This document shows positions 53,213 to 63,250 of a stretch of DNA of 64,000 nucleotides, in pieces (the first letter of the stretch is position 1; every line of letters begins with the position of its first letter). The notes under the pieces are model-generated. The model did not search any database and was not told the origin of the DNA. It saw only the letters and a program-made list of their open reading frames with translations. The DNA is from Sapria himalayana (Eukaryota; Streptophyta; Magnoliopsida; Malpighiales; Rafflesiaceae). The DNA is taken from positions 1 through 64,000 of the forward strand of contig JAREIK010010331.1 in assembly GCA_029783825.1 (NCBI GenBank). The letters are read 5' to 3'. Both the position numbers and the translations under genes were made by a program.

Positions 53213-54599
53213 CTGTATTATGGAAGCAACCTATAAATTTGACCTCTTCTTGTTATTAGGTAATATTATCTTTGCTCGTCTCCTTCATAATACTATATAC
53301 ATCTCTCTGTCTCTCTCAATTTGATTACCATTGGCGGGTTTGGTTTATACAAAATATTTGGTTTTTATTTTTTTTTAATTTTTCCCCAATTTTCTTAATC
53401 ATTCTTTTATTTTTACATCACTTATATGATTTTGAATATCCGCCATTAATGAAACAACAAATGGTAAGTGTTAACTTTGTTTTTTTTAATGTTTACATTT
53501 TTAGGGTTTTATAGATTTAAAATACAAAATGTATGCATTTTGTTTTCTGCTTTTGTAACTTAAGAAAAAAAATTTATGCTTATTATTTTCTGCTTCTGTA
53601 ATTTAATAAAAAAAAATTATGCGTAATTTTTTCTGCTTCTGTAACTCAAGGAAAAAACAAAATCAATATTTATTGGTTCTATTTTTGTTATCTCCAAAAA
53701 TATTATAAATAGATAAAATTATTTATAAACCTTTATACATTTATATAATTATATGACATCATATATAAAATGTCTATACTTTAATATATATAAATGAATT
53801 ACATTATATATAAACATTGATATGTTTATATAAACATAAAATGTAATATATAAATATTTATACATACGTATAGATGTTTATAAATATTTATACAACATTT
53901 ACATAAATTCATCCATTTTTATATTTTTTTATATAACATTTATATAACATATAAAATGTTTATACATATTTGTAAACATTTATATAACATATAAATTTTA
54001 TATAAATATAAAATATTTATAATGTTTATATAAATGTGATATATATACTATATAATATTTATAAAAGGGTAAATATATATAATTATATATGTAACATTTA
54101 TAAAAATATTTTAAACACAATATTATATCTAAACACTTGTATATTTATAAAAGTGTGAATTTTTTTATGATTAATTTTTTTTAATGTTTAATGGATTTCA
54201 AATCACCGAATGTGTGCTAACTCTTAAAGTTGTTTATATATTTATTATTTAATGCTTACTTTTCATTGCTTATCTTATATGTAGGAGGGTTTGATTTGAG
54301 GTAACACTTTAAGGTTTTTATGTTCATTAATTGGATGTCTTGTTTCATTATGTTCTTTAAGGTTTTTCTAAATATCTTATTGTAGGTTTTTATGATGCAA
54401 ATGTGTAATATTTTTCTTTACTATTGTGTGTTCCAAATTATTATAAAATTAAAACCAAACTCATATTAGAGTAGAATTCAATAGCTAACAATTTTATGAC
54501 ATTAAAGATTGCAATCTCATGACATAGAGATTTCAGTGAAGTAGAATTTAGCAATTATTGTAGTAATCTAAAACCTTTCATTTATTATATCTACTAGTA
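53213..54599. other. Unassigned region of Z with short repeats
   Basis: No gene recognised. It holds three ~40-base repeats of TTCTGCTTCTGTAA type (about 53,543-53,655), a TATAAACATTTATATAA-type AT minisatellite (about 53,700-54,170), and at 54,160-54,235 the sequence shared with 32,010-32,114 of element Y. The small open frames at 53,136-53,324 and 53,272-53,514 have no recognisable domain. Confidence 0.45.
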
Positions 54600-55414
54600 A
54601 GCTATTTATGTATAACTACATATAAATATATGTATAACTATATAAAACTTTATATAATTAAAAATAACATATTTGTAACTATGTATACATATATGTAAAT
54701 CTATATATTATTTATAACTTTGTATATATTTATGTATAACTACATATAACTAATTGTATGAATATATATATATATAACTAAATTTTTTAACTATATATAA
54801 CTATTTATCACTCTATATACTATATGTATAATAATATATAACTATAAATAATTGTATCTTACTATATCTATAACTATAAAAACTTTATGCATACCAATAT
54901 TTAAATATATAATTTACAACATATATTTAATATACATTTTTATATATTATTAAAAAAAATGTATTTTACTATATCTATACCTATAGATAACTATATGTAT
55001 AAATATATAAAATTATAAAAAAATATATATATACCTATATGTATAAATATAAGTTTAAACTATATGTGTAACTATATGTATAATAACATAAAACTATATT
55101 TATAATTACATGTATAAAAACATATTACATTATGTTTAACTATATGTATATAACTATATATAAATATTTGTATAACTATATAAAACTTTATATAATTAGA
55201 TATAATTATATTTGTAACTATGTATACATATATGTATACATATATGTAAATCTATATATTTGTTTATAACTATGTATACATTTATGTATAACTAAATATA
55301 ACTACTTGTATGAATTTATATCTGCATATATATATATATATATATAACTATATGTTTAATTATATATAACTATTTATAACTACATATACTATATGTATAA
55401 TAACATATACTTAT
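54600..55414. repeat. AT minisatellite, inverse of 8,761-10,145
   Basis: Units of TATAACTATATGTATAA type, with a two-fold higher-order copy (about 54,610-54,830 against 55,140-55,400). Same position relative to the promoter-like block and CT tract as in element W, but shorter. Confidence 0.75.
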
Positions 55415-55689
55415 ATATGAGATAATACTAATTTGTTGCACTAACTTGAAATTAAATGACTAAAGATTTAATATCAACAATATGTAAGTACATAGCATGA
55501 GAGTGTCCATTGGTCAGATATACCATGATGTTGAATAAATGTAGTACTCTTACCTAATCCCACCCCTTGGGACTTAGTCTCATATATGAACTTATATATG
55601 ACAAAAGATGTAATAAATGATAGGTTTGTATAGAAGAAACTTTTTTATTCTTTTATATAATTCTTCATTCTAACACTGCATTCTCTATG
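55415..55689 (+). promoter_or_regulatory. Conserved upstream block (Z copy)
   Basis: Matches 8,386-8,760 inverted: TTGTTGCACTAACTTGAAAT, CAACAATATGTAAGTACATA, GAGAGTGTCCATTG, CATATATGAACTTA and GATAGGTTTGTATAGAAG. Likely promoter or leader of the transposon gene, inferred from position and conservation only. Confidence 0.45.
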
Positions 55690-55912
55690 TATCTCTCGCT
55701 CCCTCTCTCATTCTTTCTATGTCACACACTCTCTCTCTTTATCTCTCTCTTGCTATTTTATATCTTGCTCTCTTTCTTTTTTGCTTTCTATCTCCCTCTC
55801 TCTCTCTTTCACTCTCCAGCTCTCTCCCTCTCTCTCTCCCCCCTTTTTTTCTCTCTCCCCCTTTCTCTCTCTCTCTCTCTCGCTCTTCCTCACCCCACTT
55901 TCTCTCTCTCAA
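55690..55912. repeat. CT/GA-rich tract upstream of gene-1 remnant
   Basis: CTCTCTCTCC-type pyrimidine tract on the plus strand, counterpart of 8,146-8,385. It now joins directly to the last part of gene 1, giving a chimeric open frame (55,687-55,992) whose Leu/Ser half is repeat and whose last ~25 residues are real transposase sequence. Confidence 0.8.
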
Positions 55913-56139
55913 CAAAGAAGTGCAGACTTAGTTATTGTACTGGCATTCCAAGAAATGACATTAATAATATTGATTCTATGCATGTAGATTAAGATCTAGA
56001 AAATTTATGTGACTCAAATGGTGGCCCAATAAAAATTGAATATGAAAAATTTCTATCTAAAGATGAGTTAGAACTACAATTGGAATCAGACAAAATGTCA
56101 GAAGATCCATTGAAGGATGATAGTGATGTCGATAATTAA
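55913..56139 (+). pseudogene. CACTA gene 1, C-terminal remnant only
   Basis: About 75 codons in one frame: KKCRLSYCTGIPRNDINNID, SMHVD, a stop at 55,990, then DLENLCDSNGGPIKIEYEKF and LSKDELELQLESDKMSEDPL, ending KDDSDVDN at 56,139. This matches the extreme C-terminus of the W transposase (about 4,470-4,231), which also ends KDDSDADN. Everything corresponding to about 4,470-8,145 of W (3.7 kb, including all catalytic domains) is missing. The junction lies at the end of the CT tract (CTCTCTCAACAAAGAAG). Element Z therefore cannot encode transposase. Confidence 0.82.
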
Positions 56140-56282
56140 ACTATTATAATTATATTATAATATTAAACTATCAAAGACTTTCTATATTTTGTTAAAATCT
56201 ATTGGTGTATTCTATTCTAAAATGCATGGTTTTTCATCATATCTCTATTATTTGTTCTATGTTTTTATTTTTTGAATAGTAG

Positions 56283-57882
56283 ATGGCACCTAAAGATCAT
56301 GGCCATGGTGGAGGTGGACGTGGATTGAGGCTAAGAGGTATAAGAAATATGTAAATATTACTTGAATAAAAAATTATGATGTTCTTGTTAGTAGTTTTTT
56401 GTACAGGTTTTTTCCATCTCACATCTGTTCGGCTATAATTATAAAGTCTTTCAAGAAAATGCTTAATTCTAAAGCTTTTTATGGAAGAAAGTTTCTAAAT
56501 CGACGAAAGAGTCGAATTTTAATGACTTTCAGGTAAAAATAATGAAACAAAAGCATTGAAAATTAATTATCTAATTAGTTAACTATTAGGTTGGTTATTT
56601 TTGAAGCAGAAAATAATGATGTCATTATTATTAGTATAATTTTTTTTTTGATTTTATATATATAGAATCTATCCAAATGGGCACCCAAATTTGATGGAAA
56701 GATAAAGTCATTATGGGAGAGCAAAGCTGCTGAATGGTATTCTGATTTTGTCCATAAATTGAAGAATATAAAAGAAAGGCCTGATTTTATATCTGATGAT
56801 GATTGGCCAGAGTAGCTTAAGCATTGAGAGGAGCCAGATGTGAAAAATAATTAGAGATTTCTAGCAAAAACCGATGAATTAAGTTAGCTGGACTAGGTAC
56901 AAGAATGTCTCGCCACAAAGGAGTGTCAAAGGCAAGCTTTGAGCATGCTCGAGATTTGATACAATTTTAAAAATTTAAACATTTTTATATTTAGTGGTTA
57001 TCCTAATAGTCTTAATAAATAAAATCTGTGCATGGTTTTATTAATTTTGTTAATTTTTTTTATCATTTGTTATTTTATGATTTAATAAATACGTACCGTA
57101 GGGTGGAGGATTGAGTTGAAATTCTAATTTTTATGGGATTTTTAGAATGATGTATGCGAAGAAAGTGGCTGGTCAGTTTGTTGACAACAAGTCTCAGATG
57201 ATTGCTGTAAGAATCTATTATATTAATAAAATTTTATAGTATTATTATAAATTTTAAAAGTTGTTTGGAATGCAAAATATTAAATTTATTTTATGTATAT
57301 CTATAATAGTATTTTTCCATATTTTATCACAGGAACTAATGGAGTGTGACAGCTGCTTCTCAACAAGTTTAGGGTTTTATGGATCTTCAACCAATTGACT
57401 ATGATCCTATGTATTTGGAGACCATAGGTCATAAGAAGCAGTGAGTGTATGACATCGACTCGATGGGAGTGGCATTTTGTTGTATTAGTTGTGATTCTAA
57501 TTCATCTATCATAGTAATGGTGGATGAGATGGTCAAACAAGTAATAAAAACTAAAGAATGTTTTGAATTTCTGGAGACAGAAATGAAAGAGACGGATGAG
57601 TAGATATCTCATTTGAAGGAAGAGATGCAATAAATGAAAAAAGAGAAGGATGAGCAGATTACTCATTTGAAGGAAGAAATGCATGAAATGAAAGAAGAGA
57701 AGGATGAGCAGACTACTCATTTGAAGGAAGAAATACAAGAAATGAAAGAATAGAAGGATGAGTAGATTACTAATTTGAAGGAATAAATGCAAGAAATTAA
57801 AGAAATGAATGATAAGATGAAAGAAATTAAAAATGTAATACAATTGTAGATGTCCTATATGGGGTCACAGTTAGTGCATTGA
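56283..57882 (+). pseudogene. CACTA gene 2 (Transposase_24/TnpA-like), near full length, decayed
   Basis: Starts MAPKDHGHGGGGRG at 56,283. Exon-like blocks: 56,283-56,350; 56,405-56,529 (ends CAG/GTAAAA); 56,666-56,970 with SKWAPKFDGKIKSLWESKAA, FVHKLKNIKERPDFI and, after a frameshift, GLGTRMSRHKGVSKASFEHA; about 57,150-57,207 with MYAKKVAGQFVDNKSQMIA before GTAAGA; and 57,333-57,882 with DPMYLETIGHKKQ, a TGA where Arg is expected, then VYDIDSMGVAFCC. It ends in a coiled coil of four 54-base units (57,595-57,810; DEQITHLKEEMHEMKEEK) and MSYMGSQLVH. At least eight stops interrupt it. The W copy lacks the middle and has only two coiled-coil units. Family proteins bind the element's ends; here the product is dead. 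Confidence 0.8.
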
Positions 57883-58455
57883 CACGACAAAAAACATTTC
57901 GAGATCAATCTACAAAACCACCCAGGAGAGGCTAGCACAAATTAACCAACTAATTATGAGGATGATTTTGTATCATAATTATTTCTGAACAGTTTTTAAT
58001 TTTTGTCTGTTAGTAGCAAAATAAGATGAGATATTTTTTGAGGTATCAATTTTTTATATTCTGATTTTGTTCATTGCTATGTCGATTGACCTAATAATGA
58101 ATCTTTGTAGGACATCTGATGTGAGATACACAAACAAATTCAGATTAAATGCATTCAGACTTTGTCATGGTCCTTCCTATGCATGAGTCCCATCTTTGCT
58201 GATCTCTGCAAGATCAAAAGGTGGCCAAGCTTTTATTATCTTCAATATTCTTGGAAAAATTTATTTTTGCACACACACTCTCTTTCTAAACATTATTGTT
58301 AGATATCTTTTAGTTATTTCTTGAAGTTGTATGACTGTCGACTTAGATTTGTGTTTATTAATGTCTATAATTAATATTTTTAAATATATGTGAATATATT
58401 TGTGTGTACCTGAATATTTTGGGTAGAGTTTTAGCATAATATAGGTATGTAAAAG
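57883..58455 (+). other. 3' flank of gene 2 in Z
   Basis: Non-coding; inverted homologue of about 3,150-3,722. Homology with W stops at about 58,455 (TGTAAAAGTCTTGGC against TGTAAAAGCCTATT). From there W continues into its GC minisatellite, while Z continues into the captured BPC sequence. Confidence 0.6.
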
Positions 58456-58975
58456 TCTTGGCTAGTCCTCCCAGTGATGGGAACAACATGTTAGCTTCTG
58501 AAGTTTTGAGATGAAAGAAAAATTTTGGTCCAACGCAGTCGTAGGTTTGTTCTTGACACACTTATTTCATGTAGATCTACATTGTCGCTGTTTAGATCTG
58601 TTACTGGTTATTATTGATCATCTATGGAATTAAACTGTTGAAATGTTAATAGCTATTATGATTACTAATGAAATTCAATTAAATGAGTTCATTTTTCTTG
58701 TTCTCCTTCTCTTTCATGTTCGTAGTTTCATGGATGATGATGAGTTGAACATGAGGAACTGTGGCTCTTATGAACCATTTTTCTAGGGGAATCTTGGTCT
58801 GCATCTCATACCTAGCATGGGAGACCATGACACGAAGCCTTTCTTACCATGACATTATATTAACAACTTTTTGGTTAATGCCAACAATTCATTCAATCCC
58901 CATGAATGCTTTGTCTCCAACACTTCTCTTGCATTGCAATACATGAGAGATGACTAGATAAACTAGAGAAAGAAG
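58456..58975 (+). pseudogene. Captured 5' fragment of a BPC (BBR/BPC, GAGA-binding) gene
   Basis: ATG at 58,730 opens a frame reading MDDDELNMRNC, SYEPFF, stop, GNLGLHLIPSM, DHDTKPFLP, stop, VNANNSFNPHECFVSNTS, LQYMRDD, stop, IN, stop, RKKFLK. This is the conserved N-terminus of class I BASIC PENTACYSTEINE factors (MDDD-x-LNMRNWG-YEP, KG-LGLQLM, DTKPFLPGR, YVRDSWINQR-KFL). It covers about 80 of roughly 280 residues; the DNA-binding C-terminus with the five cysteines is absent. CTTTCATGTTCGTAG just before the ATG looks like a 3' splice site, in keeping with a 5'-UTR intron, so 58,456-58,729 may be captured UTR and intron. Several stops fit CAG/TGG-to-TAG changes. A host-gene fragment carried by a transposon, not a gene in use. 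Confidence 0.82.
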
Positions 58976-59300
58976 TTTTTGAAGTTTTGTGCCATCTTTA
59001 TGAAGTATAAATGGGATAATACTAATTTGTTGTAATTTTGTGTCATCCGAGGCTATGTAATTATATTTATGTGTGTATATATGTAAATATATACTATAGT
59101 ATATATGTTGATATACAGAGTATATATGTACATAAACTAGTGCAGAATATATTACATATAGACTGCACTATTATATGTACATATATACTATAGTTTATAT
59201 GCATGTATATACTACGGTATTATATGTACGTATATATTTAGTATATATGTACATATATACTCAGTATTAACGTACATATATATTGTAGTATATACGTACA
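58976..59300. repeat. Module junction and GTACATATA array (Z, first)
   Basis: 58,976-59,060 (GTGCCATCTTTATGAAGTAT, AATGGGATAAT, CATCCGAGGCTATGT) recurs at 61,010-61,080. It is followed by palindromic GTACATATAT repeats to about 59,300. Confidence 0.7.
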
Positions 59301-59935
59301 TACTAAATTTGATCCCAAGATCGCTAAGAAATTAGAGTAGTTTTTTATTTCTATCCGAATTTGATACTTGCATAATGATGCCACAAGATAAAATTGGCTA
59401 AGTAGATTAAAAAGCTAAAGCTGGAGGGACTGATTGACCTAGATAAAGCTGATCCCTTATCTTTGTTTCTTGAAAGAAGAGTTTTTTCCTATTGCTTGTA
59501 GAAGGATTTTAAAATAATTATAGGAAATACTTATGGCAAGTGTATTTTTCAAGTTCTACTTTTTTTTCTTTCTAGATACTATGTTTAAGATTCTCATAAC
59601 TGCTAATAACTCCTTTTTTCCCTTTCAATTGGGTAGGATTTTAAGCCTTGGATCTAAATATTCTTGCAAGAATGATTGAAATTATGGAAGGCAGTGATCT
59701 AGTTGTTTTACTTCTTTGAACCCTATCATCACTCATGAGTTTGTGTACCTTGGTCATGGTGAGTTATATTTCATTACTAATTATTTGCTTACACGAAAAC
59801 ATGATATGCATTCTTTGATCATTGAATTAGAATGTCTCTATTGTTCCTGACATGTTTGGATATTAATGAGAGATTTAGAACAGAGTAGCATTCCGAAATA
59901 GTTTATCGATTCAATGAGAGGTTTCTCTTATATGT
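59301..59935 (+). other. Unrecognised gene-like insert between Z modules
   Basis: Non-repetitive sequence of higher complexity than its flanks, with intron-like borders (TTTCTTTCTAG near 59,575, CAATTGGGTAG near 59,637, ATGGTGAGTT near 59,757). One frame reads LDLNILARMIEIMEGSDLVV (about 59,648-59,707) before a stop. I do not recognise the protein. Its position, like that of the BPC piece, suggests another captured host fragment. Alternatively, it is simply unique element sequence. Confidence 0.35.
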
Positions 59936-60023
59936 ACATATAAGAGAAATGCTAGTATATCTCTTATACGTACTTATTGAGTATATGTGTTCATATATAC
60001 TGCTCTATATACATACATATATA

Positions 60024-60091
<68 letters not shown>

Positions 60092-60605
60092 AATTTATTG
60101 TAGTATATACGTAGATATACAATCAATATATCTACATATATACGTAGTATATATACATATAATACTATTGTATTATATGTACGCGTATATGTATACTCAG
60201 TATATATGTATATATAATACTATAGTATATACGTATATATATTATAGTAATTAATGTAACTAGCAAAATTCTAGTATAAATGTACATATACACTGTAGTA
60301 TATATGTACATATATATTACAATATTATATATCTATCAACATAGAACTTTTTTATTTATTAATTTTGATTTGATTGACATGCTTAATTTTCGTATAGATA
60401 TGATAACTCAATGTTCGCCATACAAAGCTTGTAGAAGTGATGGGATTTTTAACTAGACATGGTGCCCCGCGACTAGGATAGCTTTGTCACAGCAGAAAGA
60501 TGGTGATCAGATGAACTTGGGGAGAGAAAGCAACATTAATTTCACGAATAGATTATACTTTATGCACTATCATTAGATACATTGATAAGAAGATCTAATA
60601 AAATT
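59936..60605 (-). repeat. Subterminal module of Z, first complete core
   Basis: GTACATATA array about 59,936-60,340, including a long (TA)n run (about 60,021-60,088). Then comes the core in minus orientation, with landmarks AATTTTGATTTGATTGAC, GCTTTGTCACAGCAGAAAGA, GGAGAGAAAGCAACATTAAT and GATACATTGATAAG. It mirrors the modules at the left edge. Confidence 0.75.
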
Positions 60606-61009
60606 TTATTTTGTTTTTGTTTTAACTAAGTAAAACAATGGTTGTGTAGATTGCAGTTATTAAAAATTATTATGAAAAAAATATATGAATCATCCTTTGT
60701 TGTGCATGAGCATCGGGGAGTGCTCCATTTTTCTATGTTCAAGTTTCTTATTTATTTGTTGATGGTTACTATTGCCGACTATCCGTCTCTATTTCATATG
60801 CCAGTTCTTTTCTTACTAGTCAGCTCGGTCTTGGTGGGGCAGAGTAACACCCTTATAGGCCTTGGGACTGGCAGAGAGTTCTAGTTGGGAGGAGGTAAGA
60901 TGCGAACTTTGATGTGCCAAGCCTGGCTCAGGTCTTGTCTTCCAGGTTTTTTCTGAGATATTTTTTAAATATAAATAAACTTCACATTTATTTATGTTGA
61001 TAGTGAAGC
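60606..61009 (+). other. Unrecognised higher-GC insert in Z
   Basis: 60,640-60,960 is the least AT-rich stretch of the right-hand element apart from the CT tract, with an 80-codon open frame (60,642-60,884) containing VHEHRGVLHFSMFKFLIYLL and VGQSNTLIGLGTGREF. No family recognised. It occupies the slot between modules where W has GC minisatellites and Z has the BPC fragment, so capture is a possibility. Coding is unproven. Confidence 0.35.
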
Positions 61010-61935
61010 TTTGTGCAATCTTTATGAAGTATAAATGGGATAATATAAATTTTTATAGTTTTGTATCATCTGAGGCTATGTGATTATATATATGTACAAA
61101 TAATACTACTTTATATACGTACATATGAACTATAGTACATATATACGTATATACTGAGTATATGTATGTATATACCGAGTATATATGTACGTATATAATG
61201 AGTATATACGTACGTATGTACCGAGTATATATGTGTGTATATACTGAATATATATGTATGTATATACCGAGTATATAAGTACATATATATAGAGTAAATA
61301 AGTACGTATATACCAAGTATAGACTTATGTATATAGTGAGTATATATGTACATATCATACTATAGTAATATGTACATATACTACAGTAATATATGTACAT
61401 ATATTTTGAGTACATATATATTCAGAATATATGTATATATAATACTACATAATTATATTATCTTATATACTGAGTATATATGTACATATACTATAGTATA
61501 TATGTACATATATACTCAATTTTAATGTACATATAATAATACAGTATATATGTACAGATACTATAGTAATATATGTAACTAGTGAAATGCTAGTATATAT
61601 GTATATATACACTACAATATATATGTACATATATACTGTAGTGTTATATATTTATCAAAACATACTTTATTTATTTTTTTATTTTAATTTGATTGACTGG
61701 TTCAAATTTCATACAGATATGGTACTACAAAGTTCCTCATACGAAGGTTTTAGAAGTAAAAAAATTTTTCAATAGACATGTTGCAGCGTCACTAGAATAG
61801 CCTTTTCACAGCAGAATGATGGTGACTGAAGGAGCTGGAGGAGAGAAAGCAACATCAATTTCTTGGATAGATTATACTTTAAGCACTGTTAGTAGGTACA
61901 TTGATAAATAAGATGTTATAAAATTTTGTTTTGTT
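61010..61935 (-). repeat. Subterminal module of Z, second copy
   Basis: Junction block 61,010-61,080, GTACATATA array about 61,080-61,640 with a 21-23 base period (GAG(T/A)ATATATGTACGTATAT units), and core about 61,645-61,935 in minus orientation. The offset from the previous core is 1,319 bases. The minus-strand Tyr/Ile/Thr/His-rich ORFs here are repeat artefacts. Confidence 0.75.
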
Positions 61936-62119
61936 TTTATTTTAACTATGTTATAAATTGTTTCAGAATAATTTATTAACTAATTTTAATTTTTGTTAAT
62001 TATAAATTGTCTTTTATAGTTTTTGTTTTTATTCAATTTAATATAAAAACATAAAATTTTTTTATTAAATTTTTTGAAAAAAAATAAAATAGAAAAAATA
62101 GTTTTGGAAATAAAATAGA
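61936..62119. other. AT-rich spacer in 3' subterminal Z
   Basis: A/T homopolymer-rich, no feature recognised. Confidence 0.4.
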
Positions 62120-62416
62120 TAGGGATTTTTCCTGTGCTAGTTTAGCTAGGGAATTATCTTTGCTAATTTAGCTAGGACATTTTCTGAAGCTTAAAATTAA
62201 GGAGAAAATTAGATAGGAAAATTATTAATTTAGCAAGGGATTTTTCGTCGTTAATATTTATTAGCTAGGAACACTTTCCCTCGTTAAATTTTAGCGATGA
62301 GTACTGTAGCTTGGGAAAGGTTCAGTCATTAATCCATTGTTATATCCACTTTAATGACTGAACCCCCATTTAGCTAGAGATTTTTTTAAATCTATTTGGG
62401 ATTTTTCTTTATTGTG
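62120..62416 (+). mobile_element. 3' terminus of Z
   Basis: Repeats of TTAGCTAGGGAATTATC, TTAGCTAGGACATTTTC and TTAGCAAGGGATTTTTCGTC, ending ATTTTTCTTTATTGTG at 62,416. The repeats match those at the 5' end in type. The tip has diverged from the expected CTTGTAGTG. The GATA array begins within about four bases. Confidence 0.7.
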
Positions 62417-62419
62417 AAA

Positions 62420-63250
62420 TATAAAAATAGAGAGATAGACAAATAGAAATATAGATTGATTGATAAATAGAATGTGAGATAGATAAACATATAGTCAAAT
62501 ACATAGATAGACAAACAGATAGATAGATCATTATATAGATATATAGACATATAGATAGATATACAGATAGACAAATAGAGAAATATAAAGAAACAAAATT
62601 AGACAGATAGACAGATAGATAGATAGATAGAGAGATATACATTTAGATAGGTAGTAAACTAGATAGGTAGATAGGTATACAAGTAAACATATAGCTAGAT
62701 AGATAGATAGATATTCAGATAATTAGATAGAAGATTAAAAGATAGATAGACTGATATACACAGACAGATAGAAAGATCGACATATAGACAAATTGATAAA
62801 TGGACTGATAGATAGACTGATAGAGTGATAGAAAGATACATAGATAGACAGATAGATGGATAAATAGATATAAAGATTTATAGATAGACAGATAATGAAA
62901 TAAACAAATAGATAGTAGATAGAGAGATATATAGATAGACAGATAAAAAGATAGATAGTTAGAAAGATAGACTGATAGACAACTAGATAGGTAGGTATGA
63001 TAGGTATACATATAGCTAGAAAAATAGATAGATAGATAGATAGATAGAAATAAGGATAGATAGATAGACAGATAGATAGATCGACAGATAGATAAATAGA
63101 CTTTAAGAAAAATAAATAGATAATTAGATAGATAAATCAATATACAGATAGATAGATAGAAATACAGATAGAAATATAGATATAGAGATAGACAGATAGA
63201 TAGATATAAAGATAAAGGATAGATGGATAGACATTAATACAGATATATAG
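62420..63250. repeat. (GATA)n degenerate array, 0.8 kb
   Basis: GATA on the plus strand, opposite to the array on the other side of Z. Variants include GACA and AATA. The right edge (about 63,250) runs into a truncated subterminal module with no CACTA tip. Spurious minus-strand ORFs rejected. Confidence 0.95.

Larger units (their letters stand above)
51115..62416 (+). mobile_element. Z: CACTA (En/Spm) element, 11.3 kb, deletion derivative
   Basis: 5' tip CACTACAAGAAAATGTTAG at 51,115. The 3' end is ATTTTTCTTTATTGTG at 62,416 (inverse CACAATAAAGAAAAAT), a decayed tip. Inside, in order: subterminal TAGCTAGGGA repeats, AT-rich 5' region, AT minisatellite, promoter-like block, CT tract, the last ~75 codons of gene 1, gene 2, captured BPC fragment, two or more GTACATATA modules, and TAGCTAGGGA repeats at the 3' end. 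It mirrors element W (1-17,030). Flanking triplets TTA and AAA do not match. Non-autonomous because gene 1 is almost wholly deleted. Confidence 0.82.

Noticed and set aside
60642..60884. 80-residue ORF as a real gene
   Set aside because: No recognisable domain and it lies inside a decayed transposon. Kept only as part of an unrecognised insert.
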